Shown here piece after piece: positions 56,930-64,000 of a DNA stretch of 64,000 nucleotides. This DNA is from Burkholderia metallica. Lineage in GTDB: Bacteria; Pseudomonadota; Gammaproteobacteria; Burkholderiales; Burkholderiaceae. Made by a program: the position numbers and the translations under genes. The stretch's first letter is position 1. Each line of letters begins with the position of its first letter. The stretch covers positions 62,001 through 126,000 of the forward strand of contig NZ_CADFDB010000011.1 of assembly GCF_902832845.1 (NCBI RefSeq). The letters are read 5' to 3'. The notes beneath the pieces were generated by a model. That model was not told where the DNA came from and searched no databases. It saw nothing but the letters and a program-made list of their open reading frames with translations.

Positions 56930-58066
56930 ATGGTGCGTCCGATGTTTCCGGGCCATGGTGCAATGCAAGGGCGGCCGCACGCGCGCCGCTTCGTGCCGAT
57001 GCTCGTCGCATCGCTGTCGTTGGCCGCCGCCGGCCTCGGGGTGTCCGGCAGCGCGCGCGCGGCGATGAATTTCTGCGCGGCGCCGGCGCTGCAGGCGAGC
57101 GAGACGACCCAGGCCGAGCCGGGCGTCCAGGCGCTGATTCGCAGCGTCGATGCACGCATCGGCGAGCAGCCGAAGGCGATGGCGCGCGTGCACACCGAAG
57201 GCACGCTGCCGCACGAAGGTATCTACGACCAGAGCGTCGACGCGCTGAAGGACATGGACCTGATGCGCGACGCGGCGCTCGCGTGGCGCGTGACGAACGC
57301 GCCGCGCTACCTGCAGCTCGTCGACCGCTTCCTGTCCGCGTGGGTGTCGACCTACCAGCCGAGCTTCAACCCGATCGACGAGACGCGCTTCGACAGCCTG
57401 ATCGTCGCGTACGACATGACCGCAAGCGCGCTGCCGGTGAAGACCCGCAACGCGACGGCCGCGTTCATCGCGAAGCTCGGCGCCGGCTATGTCGCGCAGA
57501 TCGACGCGCAGAAGCGCCCGCTTGCCGGCACGTGGCGCAACAACTGGCAGAGCCACCGGATCAAGCTGATCGCGCTGTCCGCGTTCACGCTCGGCGATCG
57601 CAAGATGATGAACGCCGCCCAGCGGCTGTTCGTCGAGCATCTCGCCGACAACGTCGGCCCGGACGGCAAGACCTGGGACTTCGAGGAACGCGATGCGCTG
57701 CACTACGCGGTCTACGATCTGCAGCCGCTGGTGACGGCCGCGCTCGCCGCGCGCCGCTTCAACCGCAACTGGCTGCGCGAGCGCGGCGCGAACGGCGCGA
57801 CGCTCGCGGCCGCGCTCGACTGGCTCGTGCCGTACGCGCTCGGCGAAAAAACGCACGAGGAATTCGTGAATTCGCCGGTGCCGTTCGACGCGAAGCGCCG
57901 CGAGGCCGGCTTACCGGGCTACACGGGGCAGTGGGACCCGAAAAACGCCACCGAACTCTTTCATCTGGCCGCGCGGCTCGACGGGCGCTACGCCCGCGTC
58001 GCGCAGCAGCTTTCCCCAACGCCGCCCGCATGGCTCGCCGCGTGCCTGCCATTGCAGGCGCGCTAG
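56930..58066 (+). CDS. Secreted alginate-lyase-like protein
   Basis: A 378-residue protein with a long signal region (basic stretch, then FVPMLVASLSLAAAGLGVSG, cleavage likely after ARA near residue 44). The mature part resembles the alginate lyase superfamily (AlgL/PL5-like alpha/alpha toroid), with YLQLVDRFLSAWVSTYQPSF and the conserved TWRNNWQSHRIKLIALSAFT, where the NNWQSH segment matches the catalytic Asn/His region. It could cleave an acidic polysaccharide in the periplasm; alginate itself is not proven. I chose ATG at 56930 because AGGAG lies seven bases upstream; an ATG five codons earlier is possible. Located between gcvP and sdaA. Confidence 0.8.
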   Translation: MVRPMFPGHGAMQGRPHARRFVPMLVASLSLAAAGLGVSGSARAAMNFCAAPALQASETTQAEPGVQALIRSVDARIGEQPKAMARVHTEGTLPHEGIYDQSVDALKDMDLMRDAALAWRVTNAPRYLQLVDRFLSAWVSTYQPSFNPIDETRFDSLIVAYDMTASALPVKTRNATAAFIAKLGAGYVAQIDAQKRPLAGTWRNNWQSHRIKLIALSAFTLGDRKMMNAAQRLFVEHLADNVGPDGKTWDFEERDALHYAVYDLQPLVTAALAARRFNRNWLRERGANGATLAAALDWLVPYALGEKTHEEFVNSPVPFDAKRREAGLPGYTGQWDPKNATELFHLAARLDGRYARVAQQLSPTPPAWLAACLPLQAR

Positions 58067-58096
58067 CATTACTCTCATCGCAAGGCAGGAATCAAC

Positions 58097-59485
58097 ATGG
58101 CAGTCAGCGTCTTTGACCTCTTCAAGATCGGTATCGGCCCGTCCAGTTCGCATACGGTCGGACCGATGCGCGCGGCGCTGATGTTCGTCCAGGGCCTCGA
58201 GCGCGACGGGCTGCTCGCGGCCACGGCTCACGTGAAGGTCGAGCTGTACGGCTCGCTCGGCGCGACCGGCAAGGGCCACGGCACCGACCGCGGCGTGATG
58301 CTCGGCCTGCTCGGCGATGCGCCCGACACCGTCGATCCCGACACGATCGACGCGCGGCTGGAAGACGTCCGCAAATCGAAACAGCTCGCGCTGCTCGGCA
58401 CGCATCCGGTGCCGTTCGTGCTGAAGGAGAACATCGCGTTCTACCGGCAGGCGCTGCCCGAGCATCCGAACGGGATGAAATTGCGCGCGAGCGACGCGAA
58501 CGGCGACGTGCTGGTCGAGCGCACCTACCTGTCGGTCGGCGGCGGCTTCGTCGTGACGGCCGGCGCGCCGAACACCAAGGTGCTGAGCGCGGCCGAGCAG
58601 ATGACGCACCCGTTCCGCACCGGCGCCGAGCTGCTCGCGCTGACCGAGTCGACCAGCAAGTCGATCGCGCAGCTGATGTGGGAAAACGAGCGCGCGTGGC
58701 ACACCGAGGAAGAGACGCGCGACGGCCTGCTGAAGATCTGGGCCGTGATGCAGTCGTGCGTGTCGCGCGGCTGCGGGATCGGCAACCCGGAGGCCGACGG
58801 CAACCTGCCCGGCCCGTTCCAGGTCAAGCGCCGCGCGCCGCAGCTGTACCGCACGCTGACGGGCAGCCCGGAGCGGGCGCTGCAGGACCCGCTGTCGATG
58901 ATCGACTGGATCAACCTGTACGCGATCGCGGTCAACGAGGAAAACGCGGCGGGCGGCCGCGTCGTCACCGCGCCGACCAACGGCGCGGCCGGCATCATCC
59001 CGGCGGTGCTGCACTACTACACGCGCTTCACCCCCGGTGCGAACGAACAGGGCGTGATCGACTTCCTGCTGACGGCCGCCGCGATCGGCATTCTTTACAA
59101 GCTCAACGCGTCGATCTCCGGCGCGGAAGTCGGCTGCCAGGGCGAAGTGGGCGTCGCGTGCTCGATGGCGGCCGGTGCGCTCGCGGCCGTGCTCGGCGGC
59201 ACCCCGCAGCAGGTCGAGAACGCGGCCGAGATCGGGATGGAGCACAACCTCGGCCTGACCTGCGACCCGGTGGGCGGGATGGTGCAGATCCCGTGCATCG
59301 AGCGCAATGCGATGGCGTCGGTGAAGGCCGTCAACGCGGCGCGCATGGCGCTGCGCGGCGACGGCTCGCACTACGTGTCGCTCGACTCCGTGATCAAGAC
59401 GATGCGCGAGACGGGTGCCGACATGAAGACCAAGTACAAGGAAACGTCGCGCGGCGGGCTGGCGGTGAATATCGTCGAGTGTTGA
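58097..59485 (+). CDS. sdaA: L-serine ammonia-lyase (dehydratase), single-chain Fe-S type
   Basis: A 462-residue iron-sulphur L-serine deaminase converting serine to pyruvate and ammonia. The N-terminal beta domain begins [20 protein letters not shown], and the C-terminal alpha domain holds the 4Fe-4S cysteines ([35 protein letters not shown]) and [18 protein letters not shown]. It sits after the glycine cleavage operon: glycine plus one-carbon units can be made into serine, which this enzyme degrades. It has its own ribosome site (AGGA) and lies 30 bases after the lyase-like gene. Confidence 0.97.
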   Translation: MAVSVFDLFKIGIGPSSSHTVGPMRAALMFVQGLERDGLLAATAHVKVELYGSLGATGKGHGTDRGVMLGLLGDAPDTVDPDTIDARLEDVRKSKQLALLGTHPVPFVLKENIAFYRQALPEHPNGMKLRASDANGDVLVERTYLSVGGGFVVTAGAPNTKVLSAAEQMTHPFRTGAELLALTESTSKSIAQLMWENERAWHTEEETRDGLLKIWAVMQSCVSRGCGIGNPEADGNLPGPFQVKRRAPQLYRTLTGSPERALQDPLSMIDWINLYAIAVNEENAAGGRVVTAPTNGAAGIIPAVLHYYTRFTPGANEQGVIDFLLTAAAIGILYKLNASISGAEVGCQGEVGVACSMAAGALAAVLGGTPQQVENAAEIGMEHNLGLTCDPVGGMVQIPCIERNAMASVKAVNAARMALRGDGSHYVSLDSVIKTMRETGADMKTKYKETSRGGLAVNIVEC

Positions 59486-59600
59486 ACGCCCCCGGGCCCA
59501 TCGCTTCGCGTCAGGCCCCCGAGGGGCCTATTCCCCGAAGGGCCTCACTTCGAGGCCGAAAACCTGGAGCGCCCCCGCTTTTTCTTGAGAGCGCCGCGCA

Positions 59601-59885
59601 TCACGGCCACTGCCGCCGCGCATGCAAGACGCGGAGAATCTCCACGATGTTGTCGGCCGGCCGGATCCGATATACGAGCACGTAGTTCGGTGCGACCACC
59701 AGCTCGCGCGTGCCCGCCACGCGCCCTTGCCGATACAGTTCGGCGCGCGCGGGCAACGCCGCGGCGCGCTCCTCCAGCCGCTCGTCCAGCTCGAGCGCGG
59801 CCAGCGGGTCATGCCGGCCGATGTAGTCCATGATCGCGGCGCGATCCTCGCACGCCTTCGGATGCCAATGCAGCGCGAGGGTCAA
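59601..59885 (-). CDS. ParE/RelE-family toxin
   Basis: A 94-residue protein of the ParE/RelE fold. It has HPKACEDRAAIMDYIGRHDP, LDERLEERAAALPARAELYR, GTRELVVAPNYVLVYRIRPA and the C-terminal VEILRVLHARRQWP, all characteristic of ParE-type toxins. ParE toxins target DNA gyrase, while RelE cleave ribosomal mRNA; the RELVV-NYVLVYR pattern favours ParE. The start is TTG at 59885, overlapping the antitoxin stop (TTGA), as expected for a toxin-antitoxin pair. Confidence 0.9.
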   Translation of the reverse strand: MTLALHWHPKACEDRAAIMDYIGRHDPLAALELDERLEERAAALPARAELYRQGRVAGTRELVVAPNYVLVYRIRPADNIVEILRVLHARRQWP

Positions 59886-60343
59886 ACAGCATTACCCCGC
59901 TTGCCCGCGATCCGTTGACGCAGCGCGGCACGGCGCGACGCAAACTCTGCGCTGACCTCGGCATCGGGAATCGACGGGCGCGGATCGTCCAGCGCCTGCT
60001 GCACCTGCTCGCGAAACCAGCGGTCGTGGACAGCCGCTTCATGGGCCGCCTTCAGCGCGGCCGCGCGATCGGGCCGGGTCGCCCGGCCGGCTGCATCCGG
60101 GTCGAAATCCGACGTGTCAACATCGAACCGGCTGATGCCGATCTCGCGCAGAAACCCGACCAGCGTTTCAAAACGACGGAACACGCGCACGTCGCCGCGC
60201 TTGGCCGAAAGGAGCCGTTCGCTTGCGCCGCAACGGGCCGACACGGCCCAGCCGTTGCCGCAGCCGATCACCCGCGCGGCGCGCACCGCACCGGCCTCGA
60301 CGAGCTGGACGAGGGTCTTTTGATCAATCGTTTCGGTTGCCAT
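59882..60343 (-). CDS. PaaA2-like antitoxin with N-terminal extension
   Basis: A 153-residue protein directly upstream of the toxin. The last 60 residues (AAVHDRWFREQVQQALDDPR, PSIPDAEVSAEFASRRAALR) match the PaaA2-type ParE antitoxin. The first 80 residues (RAARVIGCGNGWAVSARCG, GDVRVFRRFETLVGFLREIG) form a separate small domain that I have seen in such antitoxins; its role is unknown, perhaps DNA binding or regulation. Translational coupling to the toxin and an upstream palindrome support autoregulation. It is longer than the minimal PaaA2 antitoxins. Confidence 0.82.
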   Translation of the reverse strand: MATETIDQKTLVQLVEAGAVRAARVIGCGNGWAVSARCGASERLLSAKRGDVRVFRRFETLVGFLREIGISRFDVDTSDFDPDAAGRATRPDRAAALKAAHEAAVHDRWFREQVQQALDDPRPSIPDAEVSAEFASRRAALRQRIAGKRGNAV

Positions 60344-60388
60344 GACGGATCCTCGATCCCGTTAGTCATTCCGGGAAATTTTACTATT

Positions 60389-60404
60389 AAACGGGCTTCC
60401 GTTT
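60389..60404. promoter_or_regulatory. Palindrome upstream of the toxin-antitoxin pair
   Basis: AAACGG-GCTT-CCGTTT, 46 bases before the antitoxin start, with further partial symmetry outside. It is a candidate operator for TA autorepression. A/T-rich flanks suit a promoter; the exact boxes are not clear. Confidence 0.4.
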
Positions 60405-60634
60405 TATTATTATTTGGGAGGCACGACATCGATAATCGAGACCCGTATTCGTCTCGACATCCGTAGCCCTCAATTCTCCCCGTCGAGCGATCACGCACAA
60501 GCTGGCCTTTCGGCCAACCGCAACCAGCGAACGGGGGCGATGCACCGTCCGAATCACTCCGCGTTCCGACACTTTTCAGCGCCCCGCCAACGGGCGTAAG
60601 CTGTACGTCCCGCTACCCAGGGAGACGGCAGCCC

Positions 60635-62338
60635 ATGTCGCATTCCAAGGATCTCGAGCAGCCCGCCACCACCGGCGCGCGCCTGCTCGTCGATGCGTTG
60701 CTCGCCAATCACGTCGAACGCGCGTTCTGCGTGCCGGGCGAGAGCTTCCTCGCCGTACTCGATGCGCTGGCGGACGACACCGCGCGCATCCAGACGGTCG
60801 TCTGCCGCCACGAGGCGGCCGCCGCGAACATGGCCGAAGCGGTCGGCAAGCTGACCGGCCGCCCCGGCATCGCATTCGTCACGCGCGGGCCCGGCGCGAC
60901 CCATGCGTCGATCGGCGTGCACACCGCGTTCCAGGATTCGACGCCGATGATCCTGTTCGTCGGCCAGTGCGCGCGCGAGCACCTCGACCGCGAAGCCTTC
61001 CAGGAAATCGACTACCGGCGGATGTTCGGCCAGATGGCCAAATGGGTCGCGCAGATCGACGATCCGCGCCGCATTCCCGAATACCTGAGCCATGCGTTCC
61101 ACGTCGCGACGTCCGGCCGGCCCGGCCCGGTCGTGCTCGCGCTGCCGGAGGACGTGCTGTCCGACGCGTGCGCGCCGCAGCCCGTCGTGCCGGCCGCGAA
61201 GCGCATCGCGGCCGCGCCGTCGGCCGCGCAACTCGACGAGCTGCGCGAGCGGCTCGCGCGCGCGGAACGGCCGTTCGCGATCGTCGGCGGCAGCGGCTGG
61301 ACGCCGGACGCGTGCGCGAACCTGCGCACCTTCATCGAGCGCTGGCAGTTGCCGGTGGCGTGCGCATTCCGCTACCAGGACACGATCGACAACGCGCACC
61401 CGAACTACGCGGGCGACGTCGGGCTCGGGATCAATCCCGCGCTCGCGAAGCGCATCCGCGACGCCGACCTCCTGCTCGTGATCGGGCCGCGCCTCGGCGA
61501 AGCGACGACCGGCGGCTACACGCTGCTCGACATCCCGAAGACGCGCCAGACGCTGATTCACGTGCACCAGGGCGCGGACGAGCTCGGCCGTGTGTATGCA
61601 GCCGACCTGCCGATCGTGTCGGGCATGCCCGAGATCGCCGCGCCGCTCGCCGCGCTCGAACCGCCGGCGCGCCCCGCGTGGGCCGGCACGGCCGCCGACG
61701 CGCATCGCGCGTATCGCGAATGGCATGCGCCGCTGCCGATGCCCGGCGACGTCCAGCTCGGCGACGTGATGGTGCAGTTGCGCGAGCGCCTGCCGCACGA
61801 CGCGATCCTCACCAACGGCGCCGGCAACTATGCGATCTGGCTGCATCGCCACTTTGCGTACCGGCACTTCCGCTCGCAGCTCGCGCCGACGAGCGGCGCG
61901 ATGGGCTACGGCGTGCCCGCCGCGCTTGCCGCGAAGTCGCTGTATCCGTCGCGCGCGGTCGTCGCGCTCGCGGGCGACGGCTGCTTCATGATGGCCGGCA
62001 ACGAGCTCGCGACCGCGATGCAATACGGGCTGAACATCATCGTGATCGTCGTCAACAACGGGCATTTCGGCACGATCCGCATGCATCAGGAGCGCAACTA
62101 TCCGGGGCGTGTGCATGGCACCGGGCTCACGAATCCCGATTTCGCCGCGTATGCACGCGCATTCGGAGCGCATGGCGAGACGGTCCGACGCACCGACGAA
62201 TTCGCGCCCGCGCTCGAACGCGCGCTGACCTGCGGGCTGCCCGCGCTGATCGAGATCCGCATCCCGCAGGACGCCAGCACGCCGGCCGCGACGCTCGAGC
62301 AGATCCGCGAACAGGGCCGCCGCGCGCGCGGCGGATGA
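60635..62338 (+). CDS. ThDP-binding enzyme (acetolactate synthase-like)
   Basis: A 567-residue thiamine diphosphate enzyme of the acetolactate synthase/benzoylformate decarboxylase class. The catalytic Glu60 is in VVCRHEAAAANMAEAV, the central domain has FAIVGGSGW, and the ThDP/Mg motif is GDGCFMMAGNELATAMQYGL, ending near IVVNN. TSGAMGYGVPAALAAKSLYP is typical of the catalytic large subunit. It lacks a nearby small (regulatory) subunit, so it is probably not the biosynthetic IlvB and has an unknown 2-keto acid substrate. The next gene starts inside its stop codon. Confidence 0.86.
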   Translation: MSHSKDLEQPATTGARLLVDALLANHVERAFCVPGESFLAVLDALADDTARIQTVVCRHEAAAANMAEAVGKLTGRPGIAFVTRGPGATHASIGVHTAFQDSTPMILFVGQCAREHLDREAFQEIDYRRMFGQMAKWVAQIDDPRRIPEYLSHAFHVATSGRPGPVVLALPEDVLSDACAPQPVVPAAKRIAAAPSAAQLDELRERLARAERPFAIVGGSGWTPDACANLRTFIERWQLPVACAFRYQDTIDNAHPNYAGDVGLGINPALAKRIRDADLLLVIGPRLGEATTGGYTLLDIPKTRQTLIHVHQGADELGRVYAADLPIVSGMPEIAAPLAALEPPARPAWAGTAADAHRAYREWHAPLPMPGDVQLGDVMVQLRERLPHDAILTNGAGNYAIWLHRHFAYRHFRSQLAPTSGAMGYGVPAALAAKSLYPSRAVVALAGDGCFMMAGNELATAMQYGLNIIVIVVNNGHFGTIRMHQERNYPGRVHGTGLTNPDFAAYARAFGAHGETVRRTDEFAPALERALTCGLPALIEIRIPQDASTPAATLEQIREQGRRARGG

Positions 62339-63432
62339 CGGTGAACCCGCACGCCGCACCGCGCGCCGCCGCACTGTCGCACGACGACGCGCTCGCACTC
62401 CCCGGCACGCTGCTCGCCCCGGACGGCACGCTCGTCGCGCCTTACGACCTCGAGCACGGCGGCGCGCGTGCCATCGGCCACGTGCCGGCCGCGCCCGCAC
62501 GCGGCCTGCTGCACGCCGCGCACCGGCCGTTCCGGCTCGACTACGACCGCGCCCGGCATGTGCACGTGATCAACGGGATGGGCGTCACGCTCGGCGATTC
62601 GGTGATCGGGCTCGCCGCGCTCGCCGCACTGCGCGCCGCCCACCCAGGCCTGTGCTTCACGCTGTACCGGCCGGCCCGCGCGCCACGCTACGTCGACGCG
62701 CTGTATGCGCTCGCGGCCGACATCGTCGCGCCGTCTCGCGCGCTGCCGTACTCCGCCGACGCGCTGCCGGCACACGCGCCGTGCATCGACGTCGGCAATC
62801 ACCTGTACTGGCCTGCGTTCGCGCAGTTGCCGATGATCGATTTCTTCCTCGATGCGCTCGGCGCGGACCCCGCGTCGGTGCCGCCGTCGGCCAAGCGCAA
62901 CCGCTGGCTCGCGAAGCTGCCGCTGCCGGCGTTGCCCGCACAGTGGCAACGCCCGTACGTGCTGTTCTGCCCGAGCGCGAGCACCGCATTGCGCGGCGTG
63001 CCGCCCGCGCTGCACGCCATGTTCGTCGAGCAGCTCGCGCAGCGCTACGGCTTGCCGGTGGCCGGGTTCGGGCCCGTCGCGCATCCCGCGTACGTCGACG
63101 TGAGCGCCGACGCGGCCGGCGATACGGCCCGGTTCATCGCGTGGGTCAAGGGCGCCAGCCTGCTGTTTGCACCCGACACGGCCGCGCTGCATCTCGCCGA
63201 CGGTTTCGACGTACCGACGCTCGCGTGCTTCACGACGATCGGGCCGGCGCTGCGCGTGCGCGACTATCCGCATTGCGTGCCGGTCGCGCTCGACGTGCCC
63301 GCCGAATTGCATGGACTGCACCGCAGCGAGCGGCCTGACGATCTTGCGGCCGTTGAGGCCGCCTATCGCGCGTTCGACTGGGATGCGCTCGCGTGGCCCG
63401 CGCCGCGCGAAGCGGCGGCGACGGCCGAATAG
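62335..63432 (+). CDS. GT9-like (heptosyltransferase-fold) protein
   Basis: A 365-residue protein resembling family GT9 (ADP-heptose:LPS heptosyltransferase) in the GMGVTLGDSVIGLAALAALR, FCPSASTALRGVPPALHAMF and LLFAPDTAALHLADGFDVP segments. The last one is the donor-binding region with Asp-Thr-Ala-Ala-x-His. The N-terminal 80 residues (MTVNPHAAPRAAALSHDDAL and on) are not typical. It is coupled to the ThDP enzyme (ATGA overlap), an odd pairing. Its acceptor is unknown; LPS core assembly is one option. Confidence 0.72.
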   Translation: MTVNPHAAPRAAALSHDDALALPGTLLAPDGTLVAPYDLEHGGARAIGHVPAAPARGLLHAAHRPFRLDYDRARHVHVINGMGVTLGDSVIGLAALAALRAAHPGLCFTLYRPARAPRYVDALYALAADIVAPSRALPYSADALPAHAPCIDVGNHLYWPAFAQLPMIDFFLDALGADPASVPPSAKRNRWLAKLPLPALPAQWQRPYVLFCPSASTALRGVPPALHAMFVEQLAQRYGLPVAGFGPVAHPAYVDVSADAAGDTARFIAWVKGASLLFAPDTAALHLADGFDVPTLACFTTIGPALRVRDYPHCVPVALDVPAELHGLHRSERPDDLAAVEAAYRAFDWDALAWPAPREAAATAE

Positions 63433-63534
63433 GGAAACCGGGTGCGGCAGTGCGCTGCGAAGCCGGGAGCGAGGCTGCATGGACGCGCCGCCGGAGCGTG
63501 AGCCTGAACCGCTTCGACGCCTGCTGCCCCGCAC

Positions 63535-64000
63535 TCAACCTGCCGCCACCCTCACCGCGCGATCGCGCAGCGTCTCCGACGGCCGCTTGCCGAACAGCCG
63601 GCGGTAGTCGGTCGCGAACTGGCTGAGATGCCAGAAACCCCACGCCTCCGCGACGTCCTGCACCGAACCGGCCGCGCGCCCGCACAGATCGCGCCGCGCG
63701 CCGTTCAGCCGCAGCGTGCGCAGGTAGGTCGCGGGCGCCATGCCGAGCACGTCCTGGAAGCAGTACTGCAGCGTGCGGCGGCTCACGTGCAACTGCTCGC
63801 ACAGCTCCGGCACGCCGACCGGGCGCGTGCGGTGCGCGAGCACGTAGTCGCGCGCCTGCTCGACGATCCAGCGACGCATCGACGGCGCGCGGCCGGCATC
63901 GTCGTCGGCCGGTTGCGCGCACACGTCGAACAGCGCGGCCAGCACCTCGGCCTGCAGGTCGTCGCGCTGGGCATCGGGCAGCGGGCCGGCCATCGCCACC
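63535..64000 (-). CDS. AraC-family transcriptional regulator (C-terminal part only)
   Basis: The gene runs off the right edge; about 155 C-terminal residues are visible. They hold the two helix-turn-helix motifs of AraC/XylS regulators: VPELCEQLHVSRRTLQYCFQ and SVQDVAEAWGFWHLSQFATD, followed by YRRLFGKRPSETLRDR. The first 30 visible residues belong to a linker. This style of HTH (RRTLQYCFQDVLGMAPATYL) is seen in EutR-like AraC proteins, but the ligand-binding part lies outside the window. It is oriented toward the ThDP/GT9 unit from the right. Confidence 0.9.
   Translation of the reverse strand, partial: VAMAGPLPDAQRDDLQAEVLAALFDVCAQPADDDAGRAPSMRRWIVEQARDYVLAHRTRPVGVPELCEQLHVSRRTLQYCFQDVLGMAPATYLRTLRLNGARRDLCGRAAGSVQDVAEAWGFWHLSQFATDYRRLFGKRPSETLRDRAVRVAAG

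Noticed and set aside
59513-59529. AGGCCCC-CGA-GGGGCCT hairpin after sdaA as a terminator.
   Set aside because: Only seven pairs and no T tract; left unassigned.

Overview
The window is very GC-rich, densely coded DNA from a beta-proteobacterium. FlhDC, CheA/W/Y/Z, Rep, GcvTHP and the DUF2844/DUF3443 pair all look like Burkholderia proteins, and the most likely source is chromosome 1 of a Burkholderia cepacia complex member. That assignment rests on recognising the proteins and the gene order; no search was run. No insertion sequence, prophage, integrase or CRISPR array was seen.

Layout. (1) 1-19081, almost all on the minus strand, is a motility and chemotaxis block: flhD-flhC, then motA-motB-cheY1-cheA-cheW-mcp-cheR-cheD-cheB-cheY2-cheZ, then (after a VOC protein and a DUF2844/DUF3443 pair) flhB-flhA-flhF running off the left edge. 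Gene junctions are short gaps or 4-base overlaps, and a good sigma-28 box precedes motA. (2) 19751-25328 is mixed housekeeping: a GT4 glycosyltransferase, an H-NS-like protein, aquaporin Z, a Cof-type HAD phosphatase, a BadF-type sugar kinase, Tag glycosylase and ribosomal protein S21. (3) 25751-28732 holds fliC with a sigma-28 promoter, then fliD and a FliT-like gene. (4) 28869-43579 is a glycosylation locus next to flagellin. Three paralogous TPR plus O-GlcNAc-transferase-like (GT41/SPINDLY) genes lie on the minus strand. A divergent plus-strand cassette encodes a TylF-like methyltransferase, a DAO-type FAD oxidoreductase, a WbqC protein, a DegT/WecE-type aminotransferase and a 1122-residue glycosyltransferase with an internally duplicated module. 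(5) 43649-51689 carries a TIGR04222 membrane protein, tRNA-Arg(CCG), a dihaem cytochrome c, Rep helicase, an SGNH hydrolase, a Gfo/Idh/MocA oxidoreductase and a small lipoprotein. (6) 51782-59485 is glycine/serine catabolism: a sigma-70 promoter and tandem glycine riboswitch drive gcvT-gcvH-gcvP, followed by an alginate-lyase-like gene and sdaA. (7) 59601-64000 holds a ParE/PaaA2-like toxin-antitoxin pair, a ThDP enzyme translationally coupled to a GT9-like protein, and the C-terminal part of an AraC regulator.

How it fits together. FlhDC heads the flagellar cascade. FlhA/FlhB form the export gate, MotAB the stator and the Che proteins the switch-control pathway. The MCP ends in a WETF tail suited to docking CheR/CheB. 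Flagellin is then probably decorated by the GT41 enzymes, and the divergent cassette plausibly makes or transfers an unusual amino sugar. A flagellin glycosylation system linked to the flagellin cluster (a 4-amino-4,6-dideoxyglucose derivative) is known in B. cenocepacia. The triplicated GT41 set and the divergent cassette here look like an elaborated version, and they are the best candidate for an undescribed system. The glycine cleavage operon feeds one-carbon units and, via SdaA, links to serine-to-pyruvate breakdown.
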